A stretch of DNA of 64,000 nucleotides from Nemopilema nomurai (lineage: Eukaryota; Cnidaria; Scyphozoa; Rhizostomeae; Rhizostomatidae): contig ML133488.1 of assembly GCA_003864495.1 (NCBI GenBank), positions 2,673,193 through 2,737,192 on the forward strand, in the 5' to 3' direction. Each line of letters begins with the position of its first letter. Position 1 is the stretch's first letter. The notes below the pieces were generated by a model that saw nothing but the letters and a program-made list of their open reading frames with translations, ran no database searches and was not told where the DNA came from. The translations under genes and the position numbers were made by a program. Positions 51,320 to 63,300 of the stretch are shown here, piece after piece.

Positions 51320-51387
51320 CATTCTCCTAAAAGAAGGGTCTGATTGGTCATTAGGCAGCCAATGATGCGCTTCTCTTATAACCCTTA
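51320..51387 (+). repeat. Dispersed repeat copy A, left part (interrupted by Harbinger)
   Basis: TTCTCCTAAAAGAAGGG then TGATTGGTCATT, GCCAATGATGCGC and TTCTCTTATAACCCTTA, aligning with copies B and C. The copy stops abruptly at the TTA that is the transposon's left target duplication and resumes at 54548. Confidence 0.75.
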
Positions 51388-51427
51388 AGCTAGATTCACA
51401 CTGGACGCGTCGCGGCGCGGCGCGTCA
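51388..51427 (+). repeat. Harbinger left terminal inverted repeat
   Basis: 40 bp, starts AGCTAGATTCACACTGGACG and continues through GCGGCGCGGCGCGTCA. Differs from the right end at positions 5, 6 and 25. Confidence 0.93.
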
Positions 51428-51512
51428 CTGAGCGTCATCGAGCGTCGCGTCATGTACTTTTTCATGCTATTCACACACAAAGCGTCACGAAGCGTCGCGT
51501 CATGCGTTTGAG
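51428..51512. promoter_or_regulatory. Subterminal GCGTC(A/G) motif cluster, left end of Harbinger
   Basis: GAGCGTCATCGAGCGTCGCGTCATG and AGCGTCACGAAGCGTCGCGTCATGCG-type motifs are packed into about 85 bp between the terminal repeat and the transposase start. A matching cluster in both orientations lies at about 54390-54505. Such subterminal repeats usually are binding sites for the element's own proteins; this role is inferred. Confidence 0.6.
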
Positions 51513-51521
51513 ATAGATAAA

Positions 51522-52835
51522 ATGGCTTCCTATCAGCAAGATGTGTATATTGCTCTCGCATTACAAAACCAAGCTATTGCTTTGTTGTTATTAAAAGGAA
51601 GAAAGAAACGGCGTTCGGTTTGGGTAAGAAAATTATGGAAGGAGCGTGAACGTCAGGGGCATTATGATAATCTTATTCAAGAAATGAGGCTACAAGACCA
51701 TTCAATGTACTTCAATTATTTCCGAATGCTTCCTTCAACATTCGATGATTTGCTTGGACTTGTTGGCCCATCTTTGGTCAGAAAGACAACAAACTTACGG
51801 AAGCCGTTGCCTCCAGAGTTAAGAATGGCAGTAGCTTTACGATACCTAGCAACTGGAGAATCTCAAGCGTCACTTTCATTCAATTACAGAATTGGGAGGT
51901 CTACAGTTTGCCAAATACTTGACGAGGTGCCAGAAAAAATTTGGGAAGCACTGAGCCCTCTTTCTGTGGCGCAACCAAACACTCCGGAAAACTGGAAACG
52001 CCTGGCTGATGACTTTTGGAATTTGTGGGGGTTTCCTTTGTGTTTGGGGGCTATAGATGGCAAGCACTGCGTAATTAACTGCCCTCCCAATTCAGGCAGT
52101 GCTTTCTTCAACTATAAAGGAACATTCAGCATAGTATTGATGACAGTGGTTGATGCGAGCTACATGTTCACTTTTGTTGATGTTGGTGATTTTGGACGTC
52201 AATGTGACTCTAGCGTCTTCAATAATTCACCTTTTGGTGAGGCTTTGAATAGAGGACGTTTGAATATTCCTGTTGATGGTCACTTTCCAAACACTGCTAC
52301 AGAAGCCAAGTATTGTTTTATAGGAGATGAAGCTTTTCCTCTCAAAAATAATTTACTGCGTCCTTACCCTGGAAGAAACCTTGAAGAAAAATTACGTATC
52401 TTCAACTACCGACTCTCTCGAGCTAGGAGAGTGGTTGAGAACGCTTTTGGGATTCTTTCAGCAAGGTGGCGATTCCTAAGATCACCAATACAGGCTCATC
52501 CAGAAAAAGCCATTAAAAATGTTTTGGCATCAGTTGCCCTTCACAACTGGCTAAAAAAACACGAAGATACGCAGCAAGTTTACGGTCGTCTGTACTGCCC
52601 AGTGGGTTATACTGACTACGAAGATTCACATGGAATTCTTCACAAGGGCACTTGGCGAAATGAAGTGTCAGAATCTGGAGCACTACAGAATATTGGCAAA
52701 ATGGGAACAAATAACTACACAAAAGCTGCAGAATATTATAGATCTTTACTTGCAGATTATTTTGTTTCCCCTCAAGGTGAACTCCCATGGCAATATGATT
52801 ATATTCGCAGAACTTCTTACGATCCAGTTTCTTAA
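51522..52835 (+). CDS. PIF/Harbinger transposase (HARBI1-like DDE nuclease)
   Basis: 437 residues, intronless, starting at the first ATG (51522) downstream of the terminal repeat. The N-terminal part holds a basic stretch (GRKKRRSVWVRK, 26-37) and a helix-turn-helix-like segment with IGRSTVCQILDEV (124-136). The DDE_Tnp_4 nuclease follows: GAIDGKH (Asp179), FVDVGDFGRQCDSSVFNNS (Asp220) and RRVVENAFGILSARWRFL (Glu306), the expected D-D-E triad. Length and motif order match intact family members, with no stops or frameshifts. It cuts and pastes the element at TWA targets, needing the partner MADF/Myb-like protein encoded on the opposite strand. Domesticated HARBI1 has the same fold, but terminal repeats and target duplication show this is a transposon copy. 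Confidence 0.96.
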   Translation: MASYQQDVYIALALQNQAIALLLLKGRKKRRSVWVRKLWKERERQGHYDNLIQEMRLQDHSMYFNYFRMLPSTFDDLLGLVGPSLVRKTTNLRKPLPPELRMAVALRYLATGESQASLSFNYRIGRSTVCQILDEVPEKIWEALSPLSVAQPNTPENWKRLADDFWNLWGFPLCLGAIDGKHCVINCPPNSGSAFFNYKGTFSIVLMTVVDASYMFTFVDVGDFGRQCDSSVFNNSPFGEALNRGRLNIPVDGHFPNTATEAKYCFIGDEAFPLKNNLLRPYPGRNLEEKLRIFNYRLSRARRVVENAFGILSARWRFLRSPIQAHPEKAIKNVLASVALHNWLKKHEDTQQVYGRLYCPVGYTDYEDSHGILHKGTWRNEVSESGALQNIGKMGTNNYTKAAEYYRSLLADYFVSPQGELPWQYDYIRRTSYDPVS

Positions 52836-53225
52836 CAGTATATTATTTTGAATGCTTCTAACATTTCTGATATCATAGTCGAGTTTCTAAAAATTAATCG
52901 ATATATCTGAAAGAAATTTTGCAACGATCAATGTTATGAGGGCCTTCTTATATTTAAAATGAAACTTTCTTGGATGAGCGACGTAAAATATAAAGAGAGG
53001 GGTTGAGGGGTCTACGGCATCTTCCAGATTAGGGACCCTTTGAATTGCGAACCAAAGTATGCTTCTTTAATCTTATCGGAAGGCAGATTGTATTCAAAAT
53101 AGATGTGAACAACGTGAAGTCATGGCTCAATATTTAAGGATTTGTCAACAATGAGTGATACAAAGGAAATGCCGAATTACTATGGAAGTGCCACACCAAG
53201 CAACCGATTACCATGAGTCACGAGT

Positions 53226-54362
53226 CTATTCTTGAGTGCTCCACCGTACTTCATGAAGAACTTGTTGAATCCTCAACTTTGCCAAACTTTTTTGATAGGC
53301 CGACAGTTTTTTTAGTTCTTTCCCTATACTTTGACCATAAAGATCGTCTTCATCTGGCTCCTCTCTTTTGCTTGCTGACGAAATGAACTGATTGGTGTTT
53401 TCAATCACCTTCATCAAAAACTGGCTGTTGTCAGGGGTCTTTTCTTGTCTGGGGCGCTTGGGGTTTTTTGGTCGGGTACTTTCTCGTAGAGAATCCAACT
53501 GAGCCGCAGGAGATCCAGCTAAAACTCTCTCATTTTTAGGCACAGCACTTTCAAATGAAAGCGGAGTGGCTGGTAACTCTACAAAAGAATCTTCTGTGCA
53601 ATCTTGGATAACGGTACTATCCGAAATTGAGAATGTTGCCTCGTTACCTTCTCTTGCTTCGCCAATCAAATCATGCAAACACTCTGTATCGATGGTAATT
53701 TTTGATGGTTGGTGGCCTTCTGGCTCTTGAAGAACGAAGTTTCCCCTTGTTTCTCTATGTTTCATAAAGGGGGCAAGGAACAGCAACTGCTTGAAGAATG
53801 GCCATGCTGGTTCTATTGGTTCCCCGCCAGCACTCCCAGAAGGCTTGTATTCCTTTCTCACTTTCATAAATCTGTCCCGTAAGTTTTTAAATGTTTTACG
53901 AGCAAGGTTCATATCTAAGAAAAAAATAGTGTGTCAATGTCGGATATTTTCAGTTTGAAATATTCTTTAGGAACCATCCTATTACATGACTGAAGCAGCA
54001 CATTTTTTACTATGGCTCAAAATTGAAGATATTTTCAAACGAAATTTTACTTTCATTCGTTTGAGATTGAATATATTGTAAAGATGAGCATTGACTTTCC
54101 AAATCAATGAAATTGTTTGAGAAAAAACAGGTTTTCAAGTGATCAAAATTCTGTTGTGTGAAAAATTATTAACAAAATACAAACCTTCACCGAGTTCTTT
54201 TGCACTTTCATACCGTTCTTTAAAAATTTCTTGGCACACAGTCTTCCAGGCATTCTCTCGGACAATCTCATCCTTGTACTCTTTTTTGCCAGTATCGTAC
54301 AGGCAAGGTAGTTTCCGAACAGCTTCGATCAGAAGTTCTTTGTTTATGTTTTTAGCTGCCAT
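53226..54362 (-). CDS. Harbinger accessory DNA-binding protein with MADF and BESS-like domains
   Basis: Two exons on the - strand: 54362-54185 and 53914-53226, spliced in phase 1 with a good donor (GAAG/GTTTGT) and acceptor (TTCTTAG/AT), 288 residues. The MADF domain covers about residues 8-100: LLIEAVRKLPCLYDTGKKEY, NAWKTVCQEIF, then across the intron NLARKTFKNLRDRFMKVRKE and PAWPFFKQLLFLAPF. The C-terminus (YGQSIGKELKKLSAY ... LRIQQVLHEV) resembles a BESS protein-interaction motif. In Harbinger elements this second protein binds the element ends and brings the transposase to the nucleus; that role is inferred from family knowledge. Both the start codon and the splice are uninterrupted, so it looks functional. 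Confidence 0.9.
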
Positions 54363-54507
54363 CTTTCTCGACTTAACTATTGTTCTGGAGCGTCACCGAG
54401 CGGCAAAGTTGAATTTATTTAACTTTGACGCATCGTGACGCTAGGCTGGAAAAACGCGATGCGTGCGCATAGCGTCAAATTAATCCAACCATATTTGGTC
54501 AGCGTCA

Positions 54508-54547
54508 TGACGCGCCGCGCCGTGACGCGTCCAGTGTGAATTCAGCT
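54508..54547 (-). repeat. Harbinger right terminal inverted repeat
   Basis: Reads, on the - strand, AGCTGAATTCACACTGGACG and onward through ACGGCGCGGCGCGTCA. Followed on + by the TTA duplication at 54548-54550. Confidence 0.93.
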
Positions 54548-54600
54548 TTAGGTGTTTTTAATCCGCAACTGGCTATTTTATTTTTTTTCTGGAAACTTCA
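54548..54600 (+). repeat. Dispersed repeat copy A, right part
   Basis: TTAGGTGTTTTTAATCCGCA followed by ACTGGCTATTTTATTT, the continuation of the 51320-51387 fragment; it aligns with ATCCGCAAATGGCTGTTTAT of copy B and CTGCAACTGGCTGTTTATT of copy C. Confidence 0.75.
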
Positions 54601-57600
54601 TACGTTTACACGTTGTCACATCGAAATTGCTTCCACTGCTTCTCTCAATTGTAAACTTTCATCATTGAAGCCCAGAGGTGATCCACAAGAACTTAAATTT
54701 CAACTGCTTCTACCTTTAGACTGTGTATGGTATTCTTAAGAAATTTTATTGGTGTAGATGTAGAAACATGCCATTGAAAACATGGTGAAAACATGCCATT
54801 GAAAAGAGCACACATTCTCAGTTCTCCGTCAAATGACAGTCAAACTGGATTACCTTTGAAAATTATTTTTATTCTTAATAACTCCCACATTCAGAGATAA
54901 GAATGTATTACTCATTTGTGCAGTGTTTCGACTAGAGACATCGACCCAGTCCCGTGTTTTTTGAATCCCGATGCTCATCTCAAGAGATTTCAGCAGTTGC
55001 TTCGCTGCAATCCGTTTACATTTCATCCTCTCTTGTGGGAATGCGCTCTGTGGTGGTAATTAAGAGACATCACAAAGGCATCGATAACAAAGGAAATTGC
55101 GAAGATGGCTCAGCGGCATTTGCAATGCAGATAGCATCTCTATCGGCACTGTAAGTATACGACTGACCTGCGTTCACCTCTCGTAAAGGCCCAAATTGGA
55201 TAACATATTACAAGATCAAGGGGATAAACATAACATTCGCTGTTTGTACCACATGAAGTTGTAAATAGGACCAAATTCACTTCAGGAATTTCATTGCCTG
55301 GAGCTTTTCAAATTACAGATGCCGATGATGATTGCTCGACAAAAGTAGGGGGATGGGAGGGGTGAAGTTGTCTGTATGCGCTACATTCTGGTGGGGTGCC
55401 CCATCCAGTTCCAAATTTGACAATGCCAATCTGTAAAGTAAAGTGAGGCTAACTTTTCAACGAAATTTCTTTTTCTAAAATGATTTAGGAAGCGTTGAAG
55501 TCTCCACAAGGCGAGGCCATGCATCGGATGCGTCTATATGCACATTCACAAAAACCACAGTTCTGTTTCTTCTCCTAGCATTGTTTTGAATCAAGGCTGA
55601 GGCGAGAGGATTTAACGCGACTTTGCTCTGATCACGTTAGTGAAAGTGTCGAAACTTTGCGGATTGGTGCCTCGTTGTGGCTGTGAAACAAGAGGACGTG
55701 TTCAGGGAGCATCTAACAGGGCCTGTGCCTATCTGGAAACGTTGGTGATTGTGCAGCTTTTGAAGCCGATTTAGCCGGGTTTGCGGCTTTGAAGTGTGCA
55801 TGGCTTCTGCTTGCTGCAGCGGTTTGTCTGTGGCAAGTTTGGCATTGCTTAACTGGGACACTGGCCTGCGATCCAGGGCTGTGGTTGTAATAGATGTTTG
55901 TTACAGGCTCTGCAATGTGAATCGATCCACGAGGTACATACATGAATCATGATGCATTCATGTGCTTTGGCTATTTGTCCGTGGTGCGTTCAGCGTACAA
56001 CCAACAGTGAAGTAAAAAACACAAATGTTGTCTCGTACATTCCTGTCAAGGTTTTCTAGTTAGTAGTGCGATTGGTGGTTTGGTTTCAAGGATTAATCAC
56101 TTTTAGTGGCCATTAATTACTTTTAAAGAGCGTTCCTAGACATTCATTTCAATCATTTTTAATGTCAGTTTCGGGGTTTTCTCTACTCTGCTAACGATTT
56201 CACTGGACCCAAAATCAATTTTCTGGAGGTTTCATTGAAAACTGTTCCTGGAACTTTTCCTTGCAATTGTCATCATAACATAAAAGCACAGGGAAACCAT
56301 AAATAGAGAAATGCCATGTAGATTTACAAAGCTATTTTAGTCAGATATGGCTGTCTTTTTCTCGTTCGAAAGAAGATGAAACGTTTTACATTTTTCTCAA
56401 TCTGATGAGGTTTCATTGCAAATGAGTCTATTTTTTATACAAAGACGGTTCAGACCAGCTTTGTAAGAAGATTGTCTGGTGAGGTAAGTATTCATCGAGT
56501 TAACGATTAAGCAGTTTACGGAGTAGCAAGATCTGAATATTTTGTAACAAGATAGCTTATGTATGCCTTTATTCCGCCATGCCATCCCTAATATAAGAGC
56601 GATACCTCTATCCCCAAATCGTTTCAATTCGACACACCATTTTCTCTTAATAGAACCAATCGTCGTAAGGCAAATTAATTCTCGGTTTCGCAAAGCCCTC
56701 CATTAAAACAGGCTCATAAAATGCAATGGCTAAAGAAGGCTTTAAAAATGATTTTATACAAATGTAAGTCGTCTGGGCATCCTCTTTGTAACCAAGGTCA
56801 TAGTATCAGGCAACCATAGCAGTCCTATAATGGCGTCGCGCAAATGCTTTTAGAAGTGTAATTGGTATCTAATAATTTGATTTGAGTCCTGCTTCGCGTT
56901 TCTTCTACGAAGGTCGTTGGTGTCATGTGACTTCACGCTATTGTGACGCCTGTTGTGTTGGCTGTGTACCCCAGAAAAAACCTGGCTTTGGGCAAATGAA
57001 ATTTGAGTGAGTAACACGTGCACCTATCCAGTAACTGTGTCCGATAACTGTCTTACACTTTGATACTTTTAGCAAAGTCAATAAATGGTGATGAAAACTC
57101 AATTTCAGATTAGGCCACTGGAACTAGCAAGGTCAGAACCAGAGAAAGATCAGAACCATTTACAGGATATAAAATGAAATTCAAACCCCCGTTTGTAATT
57201 GAATCTATACTTTTTCTATCAATTAAGCAGCGTATCTTTGCAACGAAAAAAACTTAAAGACTATTCAATATTGCTTCGAAATTCCCCACTCTTTCACACT
57301 TAGCAGCAGTAGCTTGATCAACTTGCTTGTTTGCTTATACAAACTGTTGGTAAGTCTGATTTGCAAAAGTTTAAAAGACTTCCTCTAGAAGTGTAGGACT
57401 ATAGATCCAAAAGCGTACACCTCTGACTTCTTTTAAAACCAAAACTAACTACACGTAGCTTCTTCACTACATATTATGTCTTAGTTTTATGCACAGCCTT
57501 AACCGTCTCTACTTTAACGTTTTAATGAAGATTTACAACCAAATACAGAACGATGTATCTATTTGACCCAGACAATTTGCCAAACTCAATTAATCATTTG

Positions 57601-60174
57601 AAACTTTATCTGGAAGTTTGGTAAATCCAGGCAGTATTTCTTTGCAATTAGCAAAATGTGTCATATGGAAAATGTGTCTTGAAAATTACGTCCTAAGTAG
57701 CTATATGGACCAATGATTATCACCTAATTGGAATCACATGGGATCTTTAAAAATATAGTTGTAAAACTGACTGGAAACTGTTGAGTCAACAAATCTTAAA
57801 AAGATTTTCGTTGAGGCAAATATTACAAGGAATGATAGGGATCTAAAATTGAATTAGATTAACGCCAAGCTGTGGGCATTTATCTTTCTGAGGCTTGACG
57901 TAGAACTAAACAAGCCTAATATTGCTTGAAAATGATTACGTTTGCTTGTGGGCACGAAATCTGAGAATCCACAAAGTATTTTCTAGTTAGGCAGTATCGT
58001 CTCTTTTGACTGAACCAACCCATTTCCAACTGTATGGACTTTAGTAGGAGCCAAAAAGGTGAGCATTTGGCTCAAATCAGCAGCATGTTTCGATATCTCC
58101 AAGCAATTACTGGCCTTTGAATTGCAACCCAGACCTTTTCCCTGTAATTCAAACGGCTATTGGTAGCACTTTGAGGAGAGGTAGTGACGTATCAAAGCGT
58201 ATTCACTATCAAGCCAGAATCAAAATCAACGTGTTTATATTGAGCAGTATTGTTATTAAGTGAGTTGCTTTCAACGCGTGTATCCATCGGCGCTGTCTTT
58301 TAAGATTGTCTCAGTCTTTTAGAAGTCGCTATCATTTCAGAGCTGTTCCCAAGACGTAGTAATAAATCAAGTCTTCTACTTTTGTCTGTCTTCTACCCCA
58401 CGTTTCCACAATAGAGCATTGGACACGTGTCTCTCTCTCTTCTGCGTGACATTGGGAAATTATCGATTGCATTAAGGTCTGCCTTATGTTTGTGGCTCTG
58501 CATACAAGGGAGCAGATCCTAGTGGATCTTTACCTGAATTGGCTGTGAGAGACCTTGTGTTCACACATTCAGAAATAGGGTGTGTGCCTATCCCATTTCG
58601 CAAACTGGATTTTTCACCTTGCATCAACAAGTCAAACACTTGATCGCTAAATTAACTTATATGCGTTGTTTTTACATCTGACTTTTGCTGCAACTTTCCA
58701 CAATGCATAACTAGTTTGCTTTGTCTTGCTACTTTCGTAAACTAATATTTTCATCGAAGCTTAATTCTAGCAGTGATTGATGAGCTAATGTGCTTCATAG
58801 CTCATTCAAGAGCATGCGAACAGGATTATTATCCCTTAATCGCATAAACCCAGCGATGAAATGTGATTATCTTTCTCTCAGTCACAAATTAGGTTCGTTA
58901 TGCGTCAACGTTAGGATCAGGGTTCCAATGTGCAAAGAATCGCATGTAAGATGAAAGAAACGCCTTTCTGGAAAAGCCTAGTCACCTGCTTTTAGCAACG
59001 ATGTCTCTTGACGGATAGTCCAAGGCATAAGACTAAAATAATGAGACCAGGAATTTTAAGTTGTTGGCTGACCGGGTAAGCTGCATGAATCAACAAAAGA
59101 CAAAAATCAATGGTCTGTGCTTGTAGAATTAGTAGATGTTTTCGTAGGTGAATGCGGAAAGTGTATTATTTAGAATAACTCTCTGCTGGCTTTTTGTCTC
59201 TGCCGATGTACAAATGCTTCTATAGGTAAAAGTACTGTGTCCTGCTAAAGCACAGAGTAACAGGCTTATCACAATCGATATATCGCGCAGAACCAAAGGA
59301 TACAGAACCTGCAACTTACCTATAGAAGAATTGAAGGGCAGAACTGAGACTCTCATTTCCAACTGACTCTTTAGAATAAAATAATCAGTTTACAAATTTC
59401 ACGAATTTCAGGCTAACGTTATGACTAAAATTGCAATGAAATTACTAATGCTACTAAAAGCCTCAGAATTACGATTTTTGACCAATGTCTGGGTGTCTGA
59501 ATTTCTACTTCATAGGAGACATAATGACCAAGTAACAAATAGAGAAAAGTTGTCTGATATCGTACAGGATTGAAAGGGGGATTGACGTCAACATTTGACC
59601 CAAGGCGTTTATGACAAGAACATTGTCTGCCGTATGGTTACAATATAATTTGCCACTCACTTGAAGCAAAGACATCTCATCACCATTAATGGAATAATGT
59701 CTTCCCGTTGTGACGTGAATTCGCCTTAGTGCAGATGATCCAGTGCACTCTAAATGCGAAGTGTCAGGGTGCAAAGGTGGGCATTACTCTCATAATCTTT
59801 TGCAATTAATCATCCCTGCGCCTCAAATTCTCAAATTTCAGCAGTTTGCGACTAATGTTTGGGGAAGTTGCCCAACTAAATATACACCTATTATCTACCC
59901 AAACATCCATTTTCATCTATAGAATTCAGCATTTAAAGTTTTCTGGACTTTGCTTTGTTGGTGGTGGAAAGGCACAAAGAACTCGATCGAGATCCTAAAG
60001 TAAAACACCTAAATGCAGACAACTATTCATATACGAGGTGTCTGCCAATTGTATAACGTTTTTATCTTTTAAGGTACTTCTATTCCGACTTTTTCCCATC
60101 ATTGTCTAAATGCCATTGTAAACCTTACCATGTCTATTTCACGTTTGAGGATCAGTAACTTTATATGACTTGAA
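54601..60174. other. Gene-poor intergenic region
   Basis: No exon set or RNA gene was recognised. Small duplications occur (AAAACATGCCATTGAAAA twice near 54765-54800). Overlapping open frames on the - strand near 55637-55943 lack homology cues and splice support. Confidence 0.4.
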
Positions 60175-60315
60175 TACTGCAAACGGCGTTGGCTATTGAC
60201 TTTGTCGGCCCTTGGCCTTCCTCCAAAATTTGCATAAGCCCAGGACGAAAAACTACTTAAAGCATGGGAAATTATGGCTCCACTGTTACGTGCTATTTTG
60301 AAGGTGGTTATGTTT
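60175..60315 (+). repeat. Dispersed repeat family, copy E (3' part)
   Basis: GCAAACGGC, TGACTTTGTCGGC, CCTCCAAAATTTGC and CCAGGACGAAAAACTACTTA with GCATGGGAAATTATGGCTCC follow the same order as the right half of copy B (CAAATGGC, TGTGTCAGC, TCTCCGAAG, GGACGAAAAAGTACTTCAAG). Diverged, and lacks the CCAAT hairpin. Confidence 0.5.
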
Positions 60316-63300
60316 TGCTCCGGGCATAAGCTAAGCTCCCTAGTAAGGTTAACTGTTCCAAGAACGTTAGGGTCAGGGGGAAGGAAGCTGAAAGATGAAT
60401 TGCCAGATTGCAAATATGATTAAGCATCCTTTGGTTAAGAGAAGAGGCGCCGTCTTTCTATACACAAGAAGTATTATGCAGCAGTCTATATCCTTTGCCA
60501 CGTTTATGGAGCTTTTCCAAAAAAATTAATGTTGTAGCTCAAGAAAAATATCAAGTCTTCTAGTTTATAACAAGCTTCCTTCCTCTAGCTTTCAGTCGTG
60601 CACGTAGAGCACAATGGTGAATCCTGCACCTGCACAACAGAAAATCATGACAAAAATCAAAGAATGAGGAACTCTATGAGGAACTTTATGTGTGACAAAA
60701 ATCAAAGAATGAGGAACTTTATGAGGCACTCTCTAAATTTTAATACATTTACATTACTTTATGAATAGTTTTTAAATCGTGACGTCTATGTCAAGGCAAA
60801 GTCTGGGTTATGACGTAATGTCACCATAAAGAGCTTGGAGTCAAACAGGGTCGTGCAATAGATCGATATCTATGGCTACTTAAAAACTGGTTATCAAAGA
60901 CTATGAAATGATGAAAAAGACTATAAACGCGTAGAATCAGGTCAGAATTGTGCAGATGTTATATATCATATATTATATATTAGTTGCTATATATTGGTAC
61001 TTTTCTCCTGCATTTAATTCCCAGCTTATAATCTATAATATCAACAAAAATACTTGCAGAAAAAGGGTATAGATATAAGAGGAAACAATACTGCTATCTT
61101 AAAATATTTTAAACTGGTAAAATAATTTCCCCTCCATCGATGTTGTATATCGTACGTTTGCTGCTGGTCCTCAGGGATCACACACCAGCCCATTCCTTCT
61201 TTGTCCCAAGGTCCCATTCAATTTTTCTTTTATCAAAAGCTTTCTCTCTAGTAACTAAGCAAAACGAAAAGAAGTTTGTTGCGTTTTTCACTAAAAGTAG
61301 GAAATGAATTACCAGGGAAACGTGATCTCATCAGATAATCCAAAAAACTTCACATCAAGTTAACTTGCGACGATTTACAAATCACTAACTCAGTGAATAT
61401 TTTCAGACGGTAGTCTCCTATAAAAAGCACATAACAAGACGCCTTTATGAATTGAATTCCAGTATTTTCCAGGCCGAAGCCAAGGTTGCCCACAAGCCAG
61501 CAAGTCAGACACTGCAGTTTCGGTATCTAAATGACTCAGAGCAAGTCTAGACTGTGTCAACGCGCAAAAATATTCATGGCTGCAATGAGAAAGTGTCTGG
61601 CTGTTTATTTTTCCACATTGGCGGATACTTTACAAGAACCGCAATCACAGCAGTATTTAACCTCGAATTAGCCCAACTCACAGCCTTGCACAAAAATGGA
61701 CTTCAATTTTACCCACGAATATTCGAACGTGGTCTCACTAAGCCAAGGCGTTATTTTTAAAGTAAGAAATGACCCAGTGAAAGGAGCCCGATTGCGCTCT
61801 TTGCACTTTCAAATGGTGAAATTTGAAATGAATCTCCGAAAACAATATAGAGATCAAGGGTGGGAGAGCAATAGTGCTTGTGTTTTGCGACGAAGACCCT
61901 TGCACAAGCCGCTCAAAATAACTAATGAAAGACTGCAAAACCATTTCGTATGAGTAGTCACAACTCAAGGCATGCCTCAGTAATGATACACAGTTAGTTT
62001 AGAGATACACAGTTTAAAGAAAGATACCTTTGCTATTGAGCTTCTGGAAGAGAGATTGTTAGCAATCTTCTTCGAAGGGGATGGGATTGCAAGTGAGCAG
62101 CCCCGATGAAGAAACACAGAGCGTTTTGTTCCGCCAACAAACCATTTCGAATAACAATGTGCAAACAGCTCTATTTATCAACCCTTGTGATTGGCTTGAA
62201 TCTATTTATCATCTCAGTAATAATCCTTACTATGCAATCCTTGCCATCCATACCTACAAGTAAGGTTTCCTTCCTAATATCATGCTGATTTGATTATCAC
62301 GACCAATGCACGATTTCATTCAATATGGTATATGCAATTATTAGAAATGAAGTATCAATATCATGCCATCTGTCCGTAACCAAGCTCTTGTCAATTTGAA
62401 GCGAAAAATAGTCATAAAGCGAAGAACTGTCAACCATTATTAAGCTCTATATTGATTTAGAAGGACTTAGAAATCGCTTCCTTTGCAGTAGAAAGATGAC
62501 GAATGACAATCCCTCTTTAGATTAGGTTAGGTTATTAGTGATAAAGACGATAAGATAGGATTGGAAGAGTGTGACCTGGGTTTGTAGTTGGCTTTAGAAC
62601 CTGACAATGACTTACAAAGAAATGGACAGCAGGGTCATTGAAAATGATGTAAAATGAAGACATAAACAGAATTAGTCAGTCTCTCTTTCTTATCCTCACA
62701 CTAACGTCATTAGCAAAGCTACCACACTTTCTTCCAAGTATACCTGATTGCAATTTCCCACCAAAACTGTGGTACTTTACCTTCAAAAGGTAATTGAAAA
62801 AGACTAACAGTTGACTCTTTGTGTCGGCATGTGACAAAGCAAGAAAGTTCTCTGGCACAATCCGTGACAGCAGTATATTTCAAGTATATCTAATGCTTCA
62901 AAACACCAAAAGGCTTTAACAAGAGTTGTTGCTACCAAATCAAAACAGTCTAGTCAAAGTAAATAATTTTTGCGACCTTGTTTTGTAGCTTATTTAAAGT
63001 TTGCACAATAAACAATGAACAAAAAACAAAATATTTGTCTACTAGAACTCTGCATACATTACTTACACAGGCCTGGATGCCAGTTGCATTTCGTGCTGCC
63101 AATTTTGAGCAATGACAGCTTTTGCAAACGCTACCCTTTGTCTTTAAGTGCAATCGAACTCTATACAGTAGAATGTGCTCGAAATGGAAATCAAACGCAA
63201 AAGATACCTGATATTGAAGTTTTGGTTTGGATTAAGGACACCACAAAAGTAGTGGCTCCAATTTTTACGTAGTTTGTTGAAAAATGTATACGTTTAAATA

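Larger units (their letters stand above)
51388..54547 (+). mobile_element. Complete PIF/Harbinger DNA transposon
   Basis: 3160 bp. It is flanked by a 3-bp target duplication TTA (51385-51387 and 54548-54550), as expected for Harbinger (TWA target). The termini are inverted repeats: 51388-51427 against 54508-54547 match at 37 of 40 positions, beginning AGCT and containing ATTCACACTGGACGCGTC, and are very GC-rich compared with the host. Inside are the two canonical genes, transposase (51522-52835, +) and a MADF/BESS DNA-binding protein (54362-53226, -), convergent, with 390 bp between their stop codons. Both are open, so the copy could be autonomous. Subterminal GCGTCA-type motifs recur at both ends and probably bind the MADF protein or transposase. 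Confidence 0.95.

Noticed and set aside
55637..55943. Overlapping - strand open frames with Ser/Ala/Gln-rich products
   Set aside because: Two frames of the same stretch are open, with no splice partners or recognisable domains; probably composition-driven.
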